Positions 1 to 12,815 of a stretch of 64,000 bases of DNA are shown here, in pieces; the first letter of the stretch is position 1, and each line of letters opens with the position of its first letter. The stretch is taken from the NCBI GenBank assembly GCA_030035585.1, contig CM057462.1, positions 112,835,234-112,899,233 of the forward strand. The letters are read 5' to 3'. This stretch comes from Dugong dugon. Lineage: Eukaryota; Chordata; Mammalia; Sirenia; Dugongidae. The position numbers and the translations under genes were made by a program. The notes under the pieces are model-generated. The model was not told the origin of the DNA, did not search any database, and saw only the letters and a program-made list of their open reading frames with translations.

Positions 1-620
1 CTCATGTATTACTTTCATGAGATGATAAATTGTACAGCCAATTTCTGTACAGTTTGGCAGTTCTGCATAAACTTAAACATACACTTACTATATGATTCAC
101 TAATCACAATCCTTGTTACTTACCCTAGCAAAATAAAAACCCATGTTTCCACAAAAACCTTTACGTGAATATTTAGAGCAGCTTTATTTATAATCGTCCC
201 ATCCTGGAAACACTCCAAATGTCCCTCAGTTGGTGAACAGGTGAACAAATTGTGGTATAGCCACACAATGGACTCCTAGTCAGCAATAAAAAGGAACAAA
301 CTACTGGTATACACATTAATATGAATGATTCTAAAAGGCATTATACAATGTCAAAGACACCAGAATACAAATGCAACATACTGAATGATTCTACTTATAA
401 CACCATTCTGGAAAAAGCAAAACTGATCAGTGTTGTCAGGGCTGAAGATGAGAGGATGAGTTGACTACAAAGGAACTCAGAGACAATTTTTAGCATGATG
501 GAAGTGCTCTCTATCTTTATTTTGATGGTTATTATACTACTGTATACATTTGTCAGAACTTGCAAATTGTATACTAGAAAGGAAATTTTTACTGTGTCTA
601 AATTATACTTTCTTTTAACA
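1..620 (+). mobile_element. Ancient L1 fragment (ORF2 3' end and 3' UTR)
   Basis: This segment resembles the degraded end of an old mammalian L1 ORF2 followed by 3' UTR. The part around 195-300 matches the usual L1 coding stretch for repeated short peptides about viewing and counting (the 'TWKQPKCPS...EYYSAI' zone) in heavily mutated form, with many stops and gaps. It runs off the left edge of the window, so the 5' extent is unknown. It is far more diverged than the two large L1 copies in the middle of the window, which fits an insertion that predates them. The family is probably an L1M type, judged by recall only. Confidence 0.6.
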
Positions 621-2424
621 TGGGGGAAACTTCTTTTTCAGCAAGGCATTCACTAACACATCCCCACTGAAATTAGTCTCCTCAAAAATACAGGGCAGTT
701 AAATTAAAAGTCAACAATTTGGCTAAATTAAATGAAATCTAGAATATTATTTATTTATCTCTATGCTAAGTGATGCAATTAATTCCTAAGTAAAAAGCTT
801 GTTATCTTTTCCAATAAACCATGTTAGATAAAGGCAATATTAATTTTAAAAATAAGGGAATGCATATTACAGAATAAAAACGTCAAGATTATAATATATA
901 GATGGTGCAGCTTACATACCCAAATATGCTTCTTCACTGTATATTTGCATTCATGTAACTGTTTTGCAGGAGTGATACCAAAGCTATTATTCACAACTAA
1001 CGATATATAGCTACCTTTTCAGTGAGATTATGACAATTAAAATTGCACTAAAATCCCATGAGTGTAGCCTTTACAGAAAATTGCAATAAATGTAAAATAA
1101 ATCTGGTATAGCTATGTTCATTTATCTAACCATAATTTGGATCAAATGTATCATTATAGGTAATATAGAAACATGAAGGGAAAAAAGGCTCTCATTTGTT
1201 TCTAGAAGACATTTTATAAATGAAAGTTGTTGTGTTTTAGTTATGGGACAAATTGCAGATTTTAGCCATGGCTGTTGAAATAGAAGAAAAAAGCCAGATA
1301 AAGTGTAGTATAACAATGGGATACAACTAAGGATTCTTAAGCCATGAATATTATCAAATTCCTCAAAGAGGTGTAGACAAGATGGAAACCTTTAAAAATA
1401 AGCTTTCATTATTAAAAACCACTGGAAGCCATTGGAAAAAGACACACACATCTTACTTAATAGCCCTTTGGGACCTAACATATTTATATTAAGATTGCAT
1501 ACATCTCCTTTTTGGTTCCTTTACCTGATTCTTCAGTACACAGCCTACTGTGCTGTAGCTATCTTTTTCATCAGCTATTCAAACACTGGTTGTTACAAAC
1601 TCACCAGCTAATTGGTCTTTCAGCCTTAATTGATTTAAAATACATCTCATTTAAATATTAAAGGACAATGAACTATATTTTCTAATGATAAGAAAGTACA
1701 GTTTTCAAAGTTTGGGTGAAGGCATTTTGACGAGACAAATGAGCTATAAAGGCCCTTTAAACAATCCATTAGTTGCTAACGGTGTTAGGGACATCTGTTG
1801 ATGACATCGAAGTTGATCACTTTTAAGTGCAACTTTACTGTTGGGAAATTCAACAACCAAATCACTCAGACATATAAAGGAGGTTAATGCTTGCATGTCT
1901 ACCATCTTGATAGAACACGGTTCCTGATTTTTGTTTGTTAGCCACTATCCCAGAAGATCAAAATTCTAAGACAAGAAAAAAGTTTAGAACTTTTGTTTTA
2001 AACTGAAGCTTTCATTTTTGAAATTTTTACACAAATGAAATAAAAAATAAAGTTCCTCATCCAAATATAACAAAACAAGTAAAAATAAAACATATCTTTT
2101 TTTCCTCTTAATAAAATTTATTTTGAATTTGAGTCCCCATCCAAAAGTTCCTGAGAAAATTCAGTCTTAGTCATTCTTAAGTTGCCCATCCTCCAGTGAA
2201 GACAAGGCACTTGGACTATTTCCAATGCCAGTATACTCGGGAAGCAACTCTCTTCATCTGTCATCAGTTCTCAGAAGTCATTCTTTGTGTTCCAGGAAAA
2301 TTATTATCCCAGTTGACATGATCCCTTTACGTTCTGAGGGCAATTCATTTGCCATGGCAAGCTCATAACGACCTTCTCTCTGAAGTCCTGGTGTCTCTCC
2401 AGAAGTTGCCATGAAGTAAAATTC
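621..2424. other. Unique AT-rich sequence, no gene seen
   Basis: I see no coding frame of interest and no clear repeat here. The part 1735-1905 is less AT-biased and has three retained CpGs with paired motifs around GTTGATGACATCGAAGTTGATC, which makes it a weak candidate for a conserved noncoding element. Confidence 0.4.
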
Positions 2425-2640
2425 TTGAGTCAGCCAGACCTGGGTTTGACCTAGTGCTCTGCTGCTCATTTACTGTACAGACTTGGGCAAGTTGCCTAAT
2501 CATTTTGAGCTTCAATATCTTCAACTGTAATATGAGTAATAAAAATTTAACAGGCTGACTGAGCTGTTGTGACACTTAATAAGATAATCTGTTTGATTCA
2601 CTTAGCATGGTGTCAGGTACACTGCAATTAATATTACCTA
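2425..2640 (+). repeat. MIR SINE
   Basis: The order of motifs follows the MIR core in sense direction: a 'cctgggtttga' box, 'acttgggcaagttgcctaat', 'cttcaatatcttcaactgtaa', then 'gttgtgacacttaataagat'. This is the conserved core SINE of mammals, old and diverged. Confidence 0.8.
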
Positions 2641-2935
2641 CTTATCATATATAATATACATATATATAATTATAAACATTAGTTTTTCTTAGAATATATT
2701 GATATGGATCATTGTAAAACAAAATAAATAAAAAGCACAAAGTACACCTCATAATTTTATTTCATAATGTGACTTAACTCATCATAAGTCTTTATACAGC
2801 ATCTTTATGATGCACTATAATATTACACTATTGAAGGATTATTATGGAATAAATAAAGTAAGAGCTATTTTCCCTTCTCTCAAAGATTTTATAATATAAT
2901 CAAAGAGAAAAACATACATACATTAAAAAATGGCT

Positions 2936-2957
2936 CTGTGTGTGTGTGTGTGTGTGT
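2936..2957. repeat. (TG)n microsatellite
   Basis: About eleven TG dinucleotides, uninterrupted. Confidence 0.95.
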
Positions 2958-3752
2958 TTAACGTTGTTTGTGAAGTGCTTTTGGGATACCCTTGTATGAA
3001 TTCCTAGCATAATCCTAGGGCATTATATTGGGACTCAAGACATAGAAGTAGTAGCTGAAGTATTTAATAAAAAAAAAAAAATCTTTTTCTTGTCATCGTT
3101 TTTGTGGCTATGATTGGTGAACATCCACAATACAGATTTCAAAAGAAGACAAAAGAAAAAGATAAGGAGGTAATGAGTGGTCACAAAGGAGAGAGACTAG
3201 AAAGAGAAAGAGATAAGAATGGGGTTTAATCAAGTGTCAAATGCATATAACGTAACATGTGATAAATACAACCACAGCAACAAAAAAAGAGAGGTTTTCA
3301 GTTGGATTGCTTAGAGAGCAGAGACTCTTTTCTTTCAGTGTTGTCAGCTCAGGCTGAAAGCAAGGTTTTATTTTTTCAGAAATATTTATTGAGTTTCTCC
3401 TATGTCATCTCAATAATAATAATAGTAATAATAATAGTAATAAAGTAATATGATAATAGTTATTATCCCTCAGAGAGATATTTTGTGGGATAAGTGAGTT
3501 GGAAGTAGAAGTTCAAGGGCTTGATTCTCTTAGAAATTCAAATTCCTTAACCTAGATTCAATGAACATGCTCCTGAGAAGCAATCTTATTAGCAAATACA
3601 ATTGTTATTATCACCGCAGAAGCAAGAGAGAGTTTGACTGGTAGATTTTTTGCGTCTCAATATTCACCACATAGGAAGAAACTTCAACTACTTCTATATA
3701 ACCTAGCCTTTCACATGCTGCTTAGCTTGAGGCTCTACCAAGATAGTTGCTC
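2958..3752. other. Intergenic tract with simple repeats
   Basis: Contains an A run near 3068-3080 and a degenerate (TAA/TAG)n stretch at about 3410-3470. No gene or clear interspersed repeat seen. Confidence 0.5.
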
Positions 3753-3980
3753 ATTTCCTGACCAAAACCAAACCACTCTCTTCAGGTTGGTTCCTACTCA
3801 TAGCAGCCCTGAAGGACAGAGTAGAACTGCCCCACAGGGTTTCCAAGGCTGTAAATCCTTACAGAAGCAGACTATGACCTATTTCTCCAGTGGAGAGGAT
3901 GGTGGGTTTGAAACACTGACCTTTCAGTTAGCAGCCGAGTGCTTAACCACTGTACCACCAGGGCTCCTTTTATTTCCTGA
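3753..3980 (-). mobile_element. AfroSINE copy with target-site duplication
   Basis: A tRNA-derived SINE in reverse. Read on the minus strand it begins with the head 'aggagccctggtggtacag' and 'tggttaagcactcggctgc', which carries the pol III A-box region. It ends in the typical 'gggttTGGTTTTGG' type tail (3761-3775). The direct repeat ATTTCCTGA lies at 3753-3761 and 3972-3980 and brackets the element as its TSD. A 136-residue open frame runs across it but is a chance product of the SINE. Confidence 0.9.
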
Positions 3981-5069
3981 AAGGAGTCCTAAATACAGGA
4001 AGCAAGGCAATGCTTTTAAGTTTCTCCTAAATTTAGTAGATTAAACAGTCACGCAACAGGCTCCTTGGAGAAGCTATTATGGAAATTAAAATGTTCTTTT
4101 AAAATCAGATAAGTCCTTACCAGAGCTAGGTTCTGTCTCCTATGCCATCTTGCTTCCCTATGCAAAAAAAAAAAAAAAAAAAAAAGCTTATGGATAATGT
4201 TCATTGCACTGGGAATGTCCAAAGCAATGAATGGCTTTTAAAGTTGATTAAATGCTAAAGTGAAGCTTTTCGATAACCATGAGAGCTGACTATTGTTAGT
4301 GTACTCCAGTGTCATGAATATTACTGCTAATACATGGTAAGATTTTTTAAAGGACATAAGAAAACGTAATAAAGATCATCTCCTTTTCTTCTGAGCTTTG
4401 GAAAGAACTATCTTCTTTTCCTTTGGTCTTAACAATGATGACAAAAGGGAAGTCCTTCTAAAGTGAGTGACTTGGCCAGGGAGGTTTTTATATAATGAGA
4501 TTAATAGCTTGGAGGAATGGACTGTACAACAGGCCATGATGAGATTAAAGATATTTTAATATCAAAAAAGGTTTTGTGGCTTGCCGGGGAGAGTACAATT
4601 TAACATTTGAGGGCTGAGATTGGCAGAAATTTTTGTTGATTAATAATAGTGGAGATGTCTTTCTGAACATTGCTTAGTTTGGGAGATTGTGAAAACTGAG
4701 TTTTATGGCAGTGACAGTATATTAAAACAAAATTGCAATAACTAGGAGAAGGAGTTAACTATAGTAAACTGAACTATCACACTTTGAGCCAATGTTTCAA
4801 ATTCTATTTCTGATATCTTGTTCTTAAAAAAAACTCAAATGTATTTTTTAAGTGAATTCTATATATTTAAACAAATGAGCATTGGAAAGGTAGTGGATTC
4901 ATAATGGTCATGAGTTTGTTTAATTTCAGGACTAAGCGATTATATATTATATGAATATAATAAGTTATTTCAACTGTCTTATATAGGTAATATAAACAGC
5001 TTGCATTATATTTATATGGACAATGATTATGTATATTTATTGAATATTTTCCAAACATTTTATTAATAT
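3981..5069. other. Unique sequence with poly(A) run
   Basis: Apart from an A run of about 22 at 4165-4187, I see no gene or recognisable repeat. Confidence 0.4.
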
Positions 5070-5185
5070 TTAACCTGCATTATTTCATTTAAACCTCACA
5101 ACAATACAATAGTATTTAGTAGTAGTAAATGACAGAAATGAGATCAAACCCATATCTTTATAACTTCAAAGCCCAGGACTTACAT
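5070..5185 (-). repeat. MIR fragment
   Basis: Antisense MIR core: 'cattatttcatttaaacctc', then 'acaacaatacaatagtattt', and 'gaaatgagatcaaaccca' with 'aaagcccaggact'. Confidence 0.65.
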
Positions 5186-6384
5186 ACAATATGTAGATGT
5201 AAATTCTCAGGAGAGAATTTTATTGGGGAAAAGGCACTTCTCTCTAAAAAGCTGCAGTCGTATTTTTTAAGTTTTTAGTAGTCTGGCATCTGTTCTTCCT
5301 CTTTAACAGTACTCCATCAGAGTAACAAATTACTCCTTTTACTCCTTTCCCCTTATACTGTCAAGAGTGACCAGAGGAGCAGATCTTCCTGCCCTTCACC
5401 CCAGAATTGTTTAGCAGAAGAGTGCTGTCTTCCAGGATTTTGGACTTAAGCTAGGCAAAAAAAAAAAAAAAAAATCAGTGCTCTTGGAAATACTAATCAT
5501 AGTACACTTGCAGAAGTTGTGGGAGAGGCACAGTTAGCTTCCAGATAGTTGTTGAGATTCCTGCTTTCTGAGCCTTCTTCCCACCAGAGTTACTTAGATT
5601 CCTGCTCACCCTCTAGCCTTACTCCCAGGCTGCTGTCAATTCTGCAAGAGCATCATATTCTTTCACTAAATTCCCTCTTGCTAAAGTAAGCTAACACTTT
5701 CACACATACAAGGTAAATAAACACACATAATTACTTCATCCTAAATAAAGCTCTTAAAAATATTATTTATGTTTTGTTTTCTTTATATTGTTAAAATGGA
5801 CAGCAAGAGCTGTTTTTGACAATCACAATGATACTGAAAAAAATGATCTGCCTATATTAAAGGATCATTTAAATGTCACAGTTTCCTAAGAATCCTAGGA
5901 AGCCAATAATTTTATCTCCTTTTTAAAAATGGATAAATTACGATAGGACACTTACTATTGAGTTTAGATTTCAGAATGTGGACCCATTGCCAAGAAATGA
6001 AGCTTTCACAGGAAAGTTTGGGTTTCAAGGGAACTGGAACCCTTTACTGAGAGGGGAGGATAAAAATATGAGGTAGAAGAGGAAAGGTGAAGAGTAATCA
6101 TAAAACGATAGAAGAACGTTTCCTGGAGTACAAGTCATGTAGAGCAGTTGGATAGATTCTTGGGAGTCAGAGGGATGAGCAAACTTAACAATGACTAAAG
6201 AAGTTTGATTACTATAGTGTAGCCATATAGGTCTCATATAACTTTTTGTAAAGATACCTACAAAGAATACACTCTACTAGAAATTATTCAGAAAACAATA
6301 AGAACAACTACCACCAAGGGATTAAGTGCAGCTTCTAATCAATCAGCAAAGCAACAAACTTCCAAAATGTTATTTGATCTCTAA
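5186..6384. other. No gene seen
   Basis: Mixed unique sequence with an A run at about 5458-5474. No recognisable repeat or coding frame. Confidence 0.4.
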
Positions 6385-7345
6385 TTTCTCTCTTCCTGGA
6401 ACTCCAAATTCCTACATGAGTGTCTAATGGACATCTCAGATATAATCTGGCCAAAGGAGGTTTCCTGTACATCCCACTATGCTCCCCACCAAATCTCTTC
6501 CTCAATTCTCCCCAGTCTCAGTAAGAATATCAATCATCTATCTTGGTTGCTTAAGGAAAAAAAAAAAAAAACTTATATTATTCTTATTTCTCTTTTTTTC
6601 TATAGCAGCAAGCTCTATTGGCTTTGGCATTGAGACATGTCCAGATATTTCCACTTCTCTCCATCCCAAGTACTTCCACTCCAGACAAGCTCTTTGCCTG
6701 AACTTCTATAACAACCTTCTATTCTTGCCCTCTCCAACCCATTCCCATACAACAGCCAGAGAGATCATTTTCAAAATGTGAATCAGGTCATGTAATCCCT
6801 TGTTGAAAATTCTCCAATGACTTCCTTTATTTCTGAAATAAAAGATAACCTTCTCACTGCATTCAGAAAGGCCTTTCCCATCTGGTTTCTCTATACCTTG
6901 CCAATATCATCACATAGGACTCTCTCCTTTCCACTTCACTCCTGACACATAGTCTGTCCCTTGGTTCCTGGAACATGCAAACTCCTTCCCTTTTTAGGGC
7001 TTTTCTAGGAATTTTCCTTTATTTATGAATGGGTGGCATATTTCTGGGATACAGAGCTCAGTTTCAAACTTATATCCTCAGAGAGGTCTACCCTGGACCT
7101 TCCAGTAGAGTAGCTACTCACTAACATATCAACCCAATTATATCTCTCCATAGCACATATCCCTATCTGATATGTTTGATTTTTTTTTCCTTATCTGAAT
7201 CTTTTTTCAGATTATAACCATCATTAGAAAAATCACCTGGTAAGTCCTGTTTACTATTGTATCCCAGCACCTAGTCCATTTTCTGACACATGGCTGGTGC
7301 TCAATGAATATTGTCACGTTAATGAACAAATGAAGGAAGGAAAGG
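6385..7345 (+). mobile_element. L2 LINE fragment (ORF2 end and 3' end)
   Basis: This is the 3' part of an old L2 (CR1-clade) LINE in sense direction. Recognisable blocks in order are 'tctaatggacatctcagat', the 'cagtctcagtaag' block, 'agccagagagatcatttt', 'atcaggtcatgtaatccctt', 'ctccaatgacttccttt', 'cctcagagaggtctaccctg', 'catagcacatatccctatct' and the terminal 'tggtgctcaatgaatattg'. The short open frames here are relics of, or chance frames within, this decayed element. Confidence 0.8.
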
Positions 7346-7999
7346 AAACATATATTAATATAGTAATATATATTAAGTGCCAGCAATGTCCAAATAAGTA
7401 GCTAAATAACTCTCAGTTATAAAGTATAAGACAATCTCTATGCTCAAAGTATTGCCAGAGATTATCTGACATACCTAGAGTCTCTTGATTAATATTGCAT
7501 TGGCAGTGAATATTTAGGATTTCAGCTCAAAACCTTTTGCTTATTTCCTAAAAATTGAAGAGTGTAAGTAAGTCATCCATTTAACAAAGGCAAATACTCT
7601 TCTCTCCCTCTCATCAACAAACTCGGTGTTTTGTGCAGAGAGTAAAATGACTTTCTCAAAGAAGCATGCAGCCGACAGGTGGAAGGGAATGTGTGATGTT
7701 GCTGCAGAGGGTGAAGAAATGTGGCTCACCAAGTGTTCGGTTTTGATCTTTCTCCATAGTTAATTTAGCAGGCTGATTGCCAAGGATATGAAACAAAGAA
7801 CAAAAAGTCAAGAGTTTTGCTTTTGACCTCCTGGTCCTGAAGACATACTTCTTGGAACTCTAAACACTGGACCAACAACAACTGCAAGTTTTCGAGCTTC
7901 CCCTGCTGAATGTAACATCCTGTTGCTGCTTCTTATAGATGTTAGGTCTTAGATTGCCGTCTAACCCAAGATTGCCTTAGTTTGCCTTCTCTTAACCAT
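7346..7999. other. No gene seen
   Basis: Unique sequence with a short 'atatatta' rich patch near 7350-7375. Nothing else recognised. Confidence 0.4.
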
Positions 8000-8200
8000 C
8001 TGGTTGTCGATAACGGGATTCAGACTCTTGGCAATCCCACGTGTGTCAAAGTAGAACTGTGTTCCATAGGATTTTCAATGGCTGATTTTTCAGAAGTAGA
8101 TCACCAGGCCTTTCTTCTGAAGTATCTCCAGGTGGACTGCAACTTCAAATTTAGGTTTAACAGCCAAGCTCGTGAACCATTTATACCACCCAGGGACTTC
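8000..8200 (-). mobile_element. Afrotherian tRNA-type SINE, older subfamily
   Basis: On the minus strand it reads 'agtccctgggtggtataaat', then 'ggtgatctacttctgaaaa', 'atcagccattgaaaatccta', and 'cacagttctactttgacac'. This subfamily shares the head of the common AfroSINE, but its middle carries the 'gatctacttc..aaaatcagccattg' block. The same type occurs at 16627, 48993, 51545, 60212 and 63920. Confidence 0.8.
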
Positions 8201-9579
8201 TTGTCTTCTCTAGCTTTTTTTATCTTTTTCTCCTTTAACTGCTTACTTTTTTACCCTCAATTACTTCATTTCGCATTTTATAATTTTATCTTATTTTACC
8301 ATTAAATTTTGTCAATCTCTTAATAATTCTCTGGTTTTCTTTTTGCTTAGTTGATTATTTTATCTGTCTAGTATCTTAAAACTTTTAAGCCTGCTTTGCA
8401 TTTTCTCAGTGATTGATTCTTCCTTTTATTTTTTCTTTCCTTACTCTTAGCTTCTCACACAGAATTCACCTAGTTTTCTTTCTAAAACCTTTACAATTTA
8501 AGTTTTATTTTGTGATGTTAGTTCTTATCTTTAGCTGTTTTACAGTTTTTCTTCCTTAACAACTATTTTGTCTTGTATTATAATTTATGGTATTTACTTT
8601 TGTTCTTTAAAATAATATTTAAAATGCTTTTTTTTCAAATTTTTTTAGCTTGGGCCTATATATTTTAATTTTATTTCCTGTAATTATTCTTAAATATATT
8701 TAAGTATGAGCAGAAGAAAGTTGTACATACGCTGTTTAGTTAAGGAGACTACCTGCTCTGGTCAAGATCCTTCAATCTTTTTTTTCTTTCACTTAATGTT
8801 TAGTGAACCTTGCTGGCCCCCATGAAATTCTATCTCCATTTACAAAACTGAACATATGATTCTAAATTACTAAGCTGGATAAAAATAATTCAGAATTTTG
8901 CAAAGTAAGTCCATCGCCGGTATTAACACTGATGCCTTGGAATAAAGTAACATACTCACATTTTAAACAAGTTAAGTTTCCCTCAGAATTTCCTGATAAA
9001 GGGAATAAAGAGTAAGTTGTCACAATTTTTCGAGGCTTACTCCATGATACTACATCAGATTTGGAATTTAGGCCTGAGGTTTTCATTTAACAAGTTACCC
9101 TGGGTGATTTTTAAGCACACTCACTCAGCTTTGAAAGCCAGTGTACTAAATTACTCACCCCTTTATGTAAAAAATATAGATCTGAAATCTATAATTTTTA
9201 TCCTAAGAAATGGCTAAGTATTTGACAATTCCTTTAAACAGAATAATAGAAAAAAACATATTTGGAAAGTAACCTCCAGACTGAATTGTTTTAAGGAACA
9301 ATTAAGTAGTTGTTTTAGTACTACAGCAATATTCCTGAAAAGAAGCCAGGAAAGAAAGGCTTTCCCTATTGTCCTGAAGCCTGGTTTATAACAACCTGTA
9401 TACACTCTTAGCTAACTGCTTCACTTTAGCTCCAGAAAGCATCATCTCCCAGGATAATCCTTCCCTAAATCTACATTTACACATAACACATTATGAATAC
9501 TACTATAGATAATTGAACTTACATCACAAGGTTGAACTTGTTAATTAATTGTCTCCTGATGTAGACTATTAGCTGTGTG
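8201..9579. other. AT-rich sequence, no gene seen
   Basis: 8201-8700 is T-rich and of low complexity. 8700-9579 is unique. No coding evidence; the open frames at 8862-9405 overlap on both strands with no family signature. Confidence 0.4.
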
Positions 9580-9807
9580 AGGGCAAGGTTTAGGAGCCCT
9601 GGTGGCACAGTGATTAAAGTATTCAGCTGCTAACCAAAAGGTCGGTGGTTTGAACCCACCAGTTGCTCTGAGGGAGAAAGATGTGGCAGTTTGTTTCTGT
9701 AAAGATTTACAGCTTTGTACTGTTCTACCCTGTCCTATGGGTTCCCTAGGAGTTGGAATCGACTCGATGGCAATGGGTTTGTTTTTTTTGGGGGGGAGGG
9801 CAAGTTT
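9580..9807 (+). mobile_element. AfroSINE copy with target-site duplication
   Basis: It begins 'aggagccctggtggcacagt' at 9592. The A-box region is followed by a B-box-like 'ggtttgaaccc', the 'ggcagtttgtttctgtaaag' middle, and ends 'cgactcgatggcaatgggtt' plus T-rich tail. The flanks AGGGCAAGGTTT (9580-9591) and AGGGCAAGTTT (9797-9807) are its TSD with one mismatch. Confidence 0.92.
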
Positions 9808-10170
9808 TATGTCTTTGTTCTAGAGTACTAGAAACATGTCTCGCATAGAGTAGATGCTCAAAGAAAAGTTTCTACATGACTAAATAAATACTTATTTTTT
9901 TTAACAGAAATTTTTCTCTCCAGATCTTGACCTAGATACCCAGTAAGATGGAGAGAACATGCATTAGGTTTTCATCCTTCATTCAAATACAAAAACTGTT
10001 TAAAGATGTAGCCTCACACTGATACCCTTCGGCCTTTACATAATCATGAAATAGTGGGAGTAATTAATTCTGGAGAATCAACAACATAATCAGAAATGGC
10101 AATATGGAAACCCTATTTAAAGACAATCTAAATGAAAGAGAGTTTCCTCATGAACTGTCATAATTCCTGT
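9808..10170. other. No gene seen
   Basis: Unique sequence, nothing recognised. Confidence 0.35.
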
Positions 10171-10560
10171 GATAGTTTAAATCACTGCTCAGTAAATATC
10201 TACACGCCATTATGGGTGGAGCATAATTATCCACCCCATTGATATTGGGCTTGGCTATATAACTGGCTCTAGCCAATGAAATGTTAGTGGATGTGACACA
10301 AGCAGAAGCCTTAAATATGCTTGTGTGGTTTGATTTACTGATTGTGCTCCAGTGTTGTACCTTGAAAATAATGTGCCCTGAGTAGCTTCTACACCTTTGC
10401 TTGAGCCCCAAAACAAGCAAACATGGAAGAGACCTGAACTGAACCACAGCCTATATCCAAGTCTCTCCAATACAGCCTGAAGCAGAGCTGCCCAGCCAAG
10501 ATCAGTCTAGATCAGCTGCACCACATGCAGCCTGCATACTTTAGGCAATGGGGATAAATA
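10171..10560 (+). repeat. Ancient mammalian interspersed repeat, LTR-like
   Basis: The string of motifs 'gggcttggctatataactgg', 'agccaatgaaatgttagtgg', 'atgtgacacaagcagaagcc', 'aatgtgccctgagtagcttc' and 'gatcagctgcaccacatgca' matches an old repeat I know from many mammals. I believe it is an ERVL-type LTR, but I cannot name the family with certainty. The 99-residue antisense frame over it is not a gene. Confidence 0.5.
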
Positions 10561-11077
10561 CTTGTAGAAAGAACTGGGTTTTAGGGGAATTAGTGGCAAT
10601 AAGTGATTGATACAACTGCTCTAGGGTGAATTGACTACATCAAAGAGGAAACATTTTGATAAATCTATTTAGAGTCATAACATAATGATGAAAGATATTG
10701 ACTTGTTTTTTAATTTAAGTACAAGGAATTTTCACCCATCACAATAATCCAGGTTTATTCAATAATATTCACATTTTAATCTATTCATTACCCTTTCATA
10801 AACTGATGGAATTATTAATCATGTAGGTTTAGGGTAGAAAAGAGATTGAGATCCACTGATCCATGCCACTTAAATGTTAGCTTTTCTTTGTATGTTAATA
10901 CAGATTCCTACAGTCAACATGGTTCATTTCTACTCCGTGAATCATTCCCTCAAGAAACTTTCCTTTCTTGAAATGCCTATAGCATTTTTAGAAAGTACAT
11001 CGTGTCTAGCAATTGCTCGTACACTCTTTTGTATTGTCTTCTAGATGTACAATGAATAAAGTTTTATTTGTCTAACT
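10561..11077. other. No gene seen
   Basis: Unique AT-rich sequence upstream of the RTE fragment. Confidence 0.35.
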
Positions 11078-11660
11078 GTGTCTGCCTATGGAAGCAGCAG
11101 TCAAGAAATAAAATGATGCATTGCATTGGGCAAATCTGCTGCAAAAGATTTCTTTGCAGTGTTAAAAAGCAGAGATGCCACTTTGAGGACTAAGCTGCAC
11201 CTGACCCAAGCTGCAGTATTTTCAATCTTGTCATATGCATATGAAAGCTGGACGATAAATGAGGAAGACCAAAGAAGAATTGTTGCCTTTGAATTATGGT
11301 GTTGATGAAGAATATTGAATATACCATGTACCGCCAGAAGAATAAATAAATTCTTCTTGGAAGAAGTAAAGCCAGAATGCTCCTTAGAAGAAAGGATGGC
11401 AAGACTTCATCTCACGTACTTCGGATGTGTTATCAGGAGAGACCTGTCCCTGAAGAAGGATATCATGCTTAGTAAAGTAGAGGGTCAGAGAAAAAGAGGA
11501 AGATCCTCAATGAAATGGATTGGCACAGTGGCTGCAACAATAACTTCAAACATGGCAACAATTGTGAGGATGGCACAAGACTGGGCACTGTTTCATTCTG
11601 TTCTACATAGGGTCACTATGAGTTGGAACCAACTTGATAACACCTTACAACAGCAACAAC
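11078..11660 (+). mobile_element. RTE LINE, 5'-truncated 3' end (ORF remnant)
   Basis: This is the C-terminal coding end of an RTE-clade LINE (BovB relative), in sense direction. Peptides such as SSQEIK, TLRTKLHLTQA-like, 'LHLTYFGCVIRRDLSLKK', 'VEGQRKRGRSSMKWIG' and 'MSWNQLDNTLQQQQ' are shared with the copies at 56067 and 43721. The frame is broken early by a stop after the 'AFELWC' motif (11302-11306) and continues from 11315. It ends in the (CAA)n tail characteristic of RTE elements rather than poly(A). The piece lacks endonuclease and reverse transcriptase, so it is a dead 5'-truncated insertion. Confidence 0.88.
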
Positions 11661-11792
11661 AGCAACAACAATGTTGTCAACTTTTAAGGTCATCTTTTAC
11701 TTTTTTTTTAATGTCCTTCTACAATGTCTAAAATACTTCTCAACATAAAGGAGTGTTTCATAAAGAGTGACTATATACAACAATTTGCTTCA

Positions 11793-12004
11793 GTAGCCCT
11801 GGTGTCACAGTGGTTAAAGCACTTGGCTTCCAACCAAAAGCCTGGTAGTTCAAACCCACCAGCTGCTCTGCGGCAGAAAGATGGGGCAGTTGGCTTCCGT
11901 AAAGATTACAGCCTTGGAAACTCTATGGAGCAGTTCTTCTCTGTCCTATAGGGTCGCTATGAGTCAGAATCAACTTGACGGCAATGGGTTTGGTTTTGGT
12001 TTGG
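11793..12004 (+). mobile_element. AfroSINE copy
   Basis: Starts 'gtagccctggtgtcacagtg', keeps 'ggttaaagcacttggc', 'agttcaaacccaccagctgc', 'gcttccgtaaagattacagc', and ends 'tcaacttgacggcaatgggt' with a 'tttggttttggtttgg' tail. No clear TSD seen. Confidence 0.92.
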
Positions 12005-12589
12005 AATCCCATTTATGCTTTTATTCCTAGTACTATTAATAGTCCTGCTCATTCTTAAAATGTATCAGCTTAGACAATAAATTATTTGGTCAACCTATTA
12101 ATAAATAACTGTAAAATAACAAAAATATCTCTTATAAAAAGTTATGTATGTACTATCTACTATCTCAATAGAATTAAATTTGTAGACAGAAGCCAAAATA
12201 AGTGTTAATGTAAATGTATCATCTTATCATTAATTATTATATTTAACCTAATAACTGAAGAAAAGTGTTGGCTAATGTGATATGCTGATGTCTTAAAACT
12301 TTGTTTGTATAGGGGGAACTCGTGGTATATTTCAACTCTATTTATACTTTATTTGTATTTCAAAGGCATCAGCCCAAAGTAGAGTGAGTTCAATGAAGTA
12401 TACAGAATAAAATGCTTGTGGTTAAGTATTCATCAATGCCTTTGGAGACAAATAAGTCAATGAAAAGTACTGCAAGCAGAGGTATATTCAAACCGTAAGA
12501 AAGCCACTGTAATAAAACCTAAATTTCTGATTGTCCTTCCTTAGAGTTTTACATTACTATTTTTTATGAATTTAAGAAGGTGATTTTAA
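12005..12589. other. No gene seen
   Basis: Unique AT-rich sequence. Confidence 0.35.
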
Positions 12590-12815
12590 TGGACTATGGA
12601 GTACATCAAGTATAGACTTTGAGGTCATGAAAACCCATGTGTCAAAGCCACTTTTGCTACTTATTAACCACATGAACTTGAAAATCTCTGGCAAAGTCAG
12701 TTGTTTTATTTGTAAAACAGAGAAGGTAATGTCCACTTCATTAGACTGTAATGGATAGTTAATGAAAAAATATGTAGAATACTAAACACAGTGTTTGGTG
12801 AAGTGATCAAAAATG
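12590..12815 (+). repeat. MIR SINE
   Basis: Diverged sense MIR: 'tagactttgaggtcatgaaa', 'agccacttttgctacttatt', 'cttgaaaatctctggcaaa', 'ttgtaaaacagagaaggtaa' and 'aaacacagtgtttggtgaa'. Confidence 0.7.

Noticed and set aside
3634..4044. 136-codon open frame
   Set aside because: It reads through a reverse AfroSINE, with no family signature.
8862..9405. Overlapping frames on both strands
   Set aside because: No motif, AT-rich composition, mutually exclusive frames.
9592..9665. True tRNA gene at the SINE heads
   Set aside because: The tRNA-like heads of AfroSINEs keep A- and B-box similarity but do not form an intact cloverleaf, and they are repeated many times with SINE bodies and TSDs.
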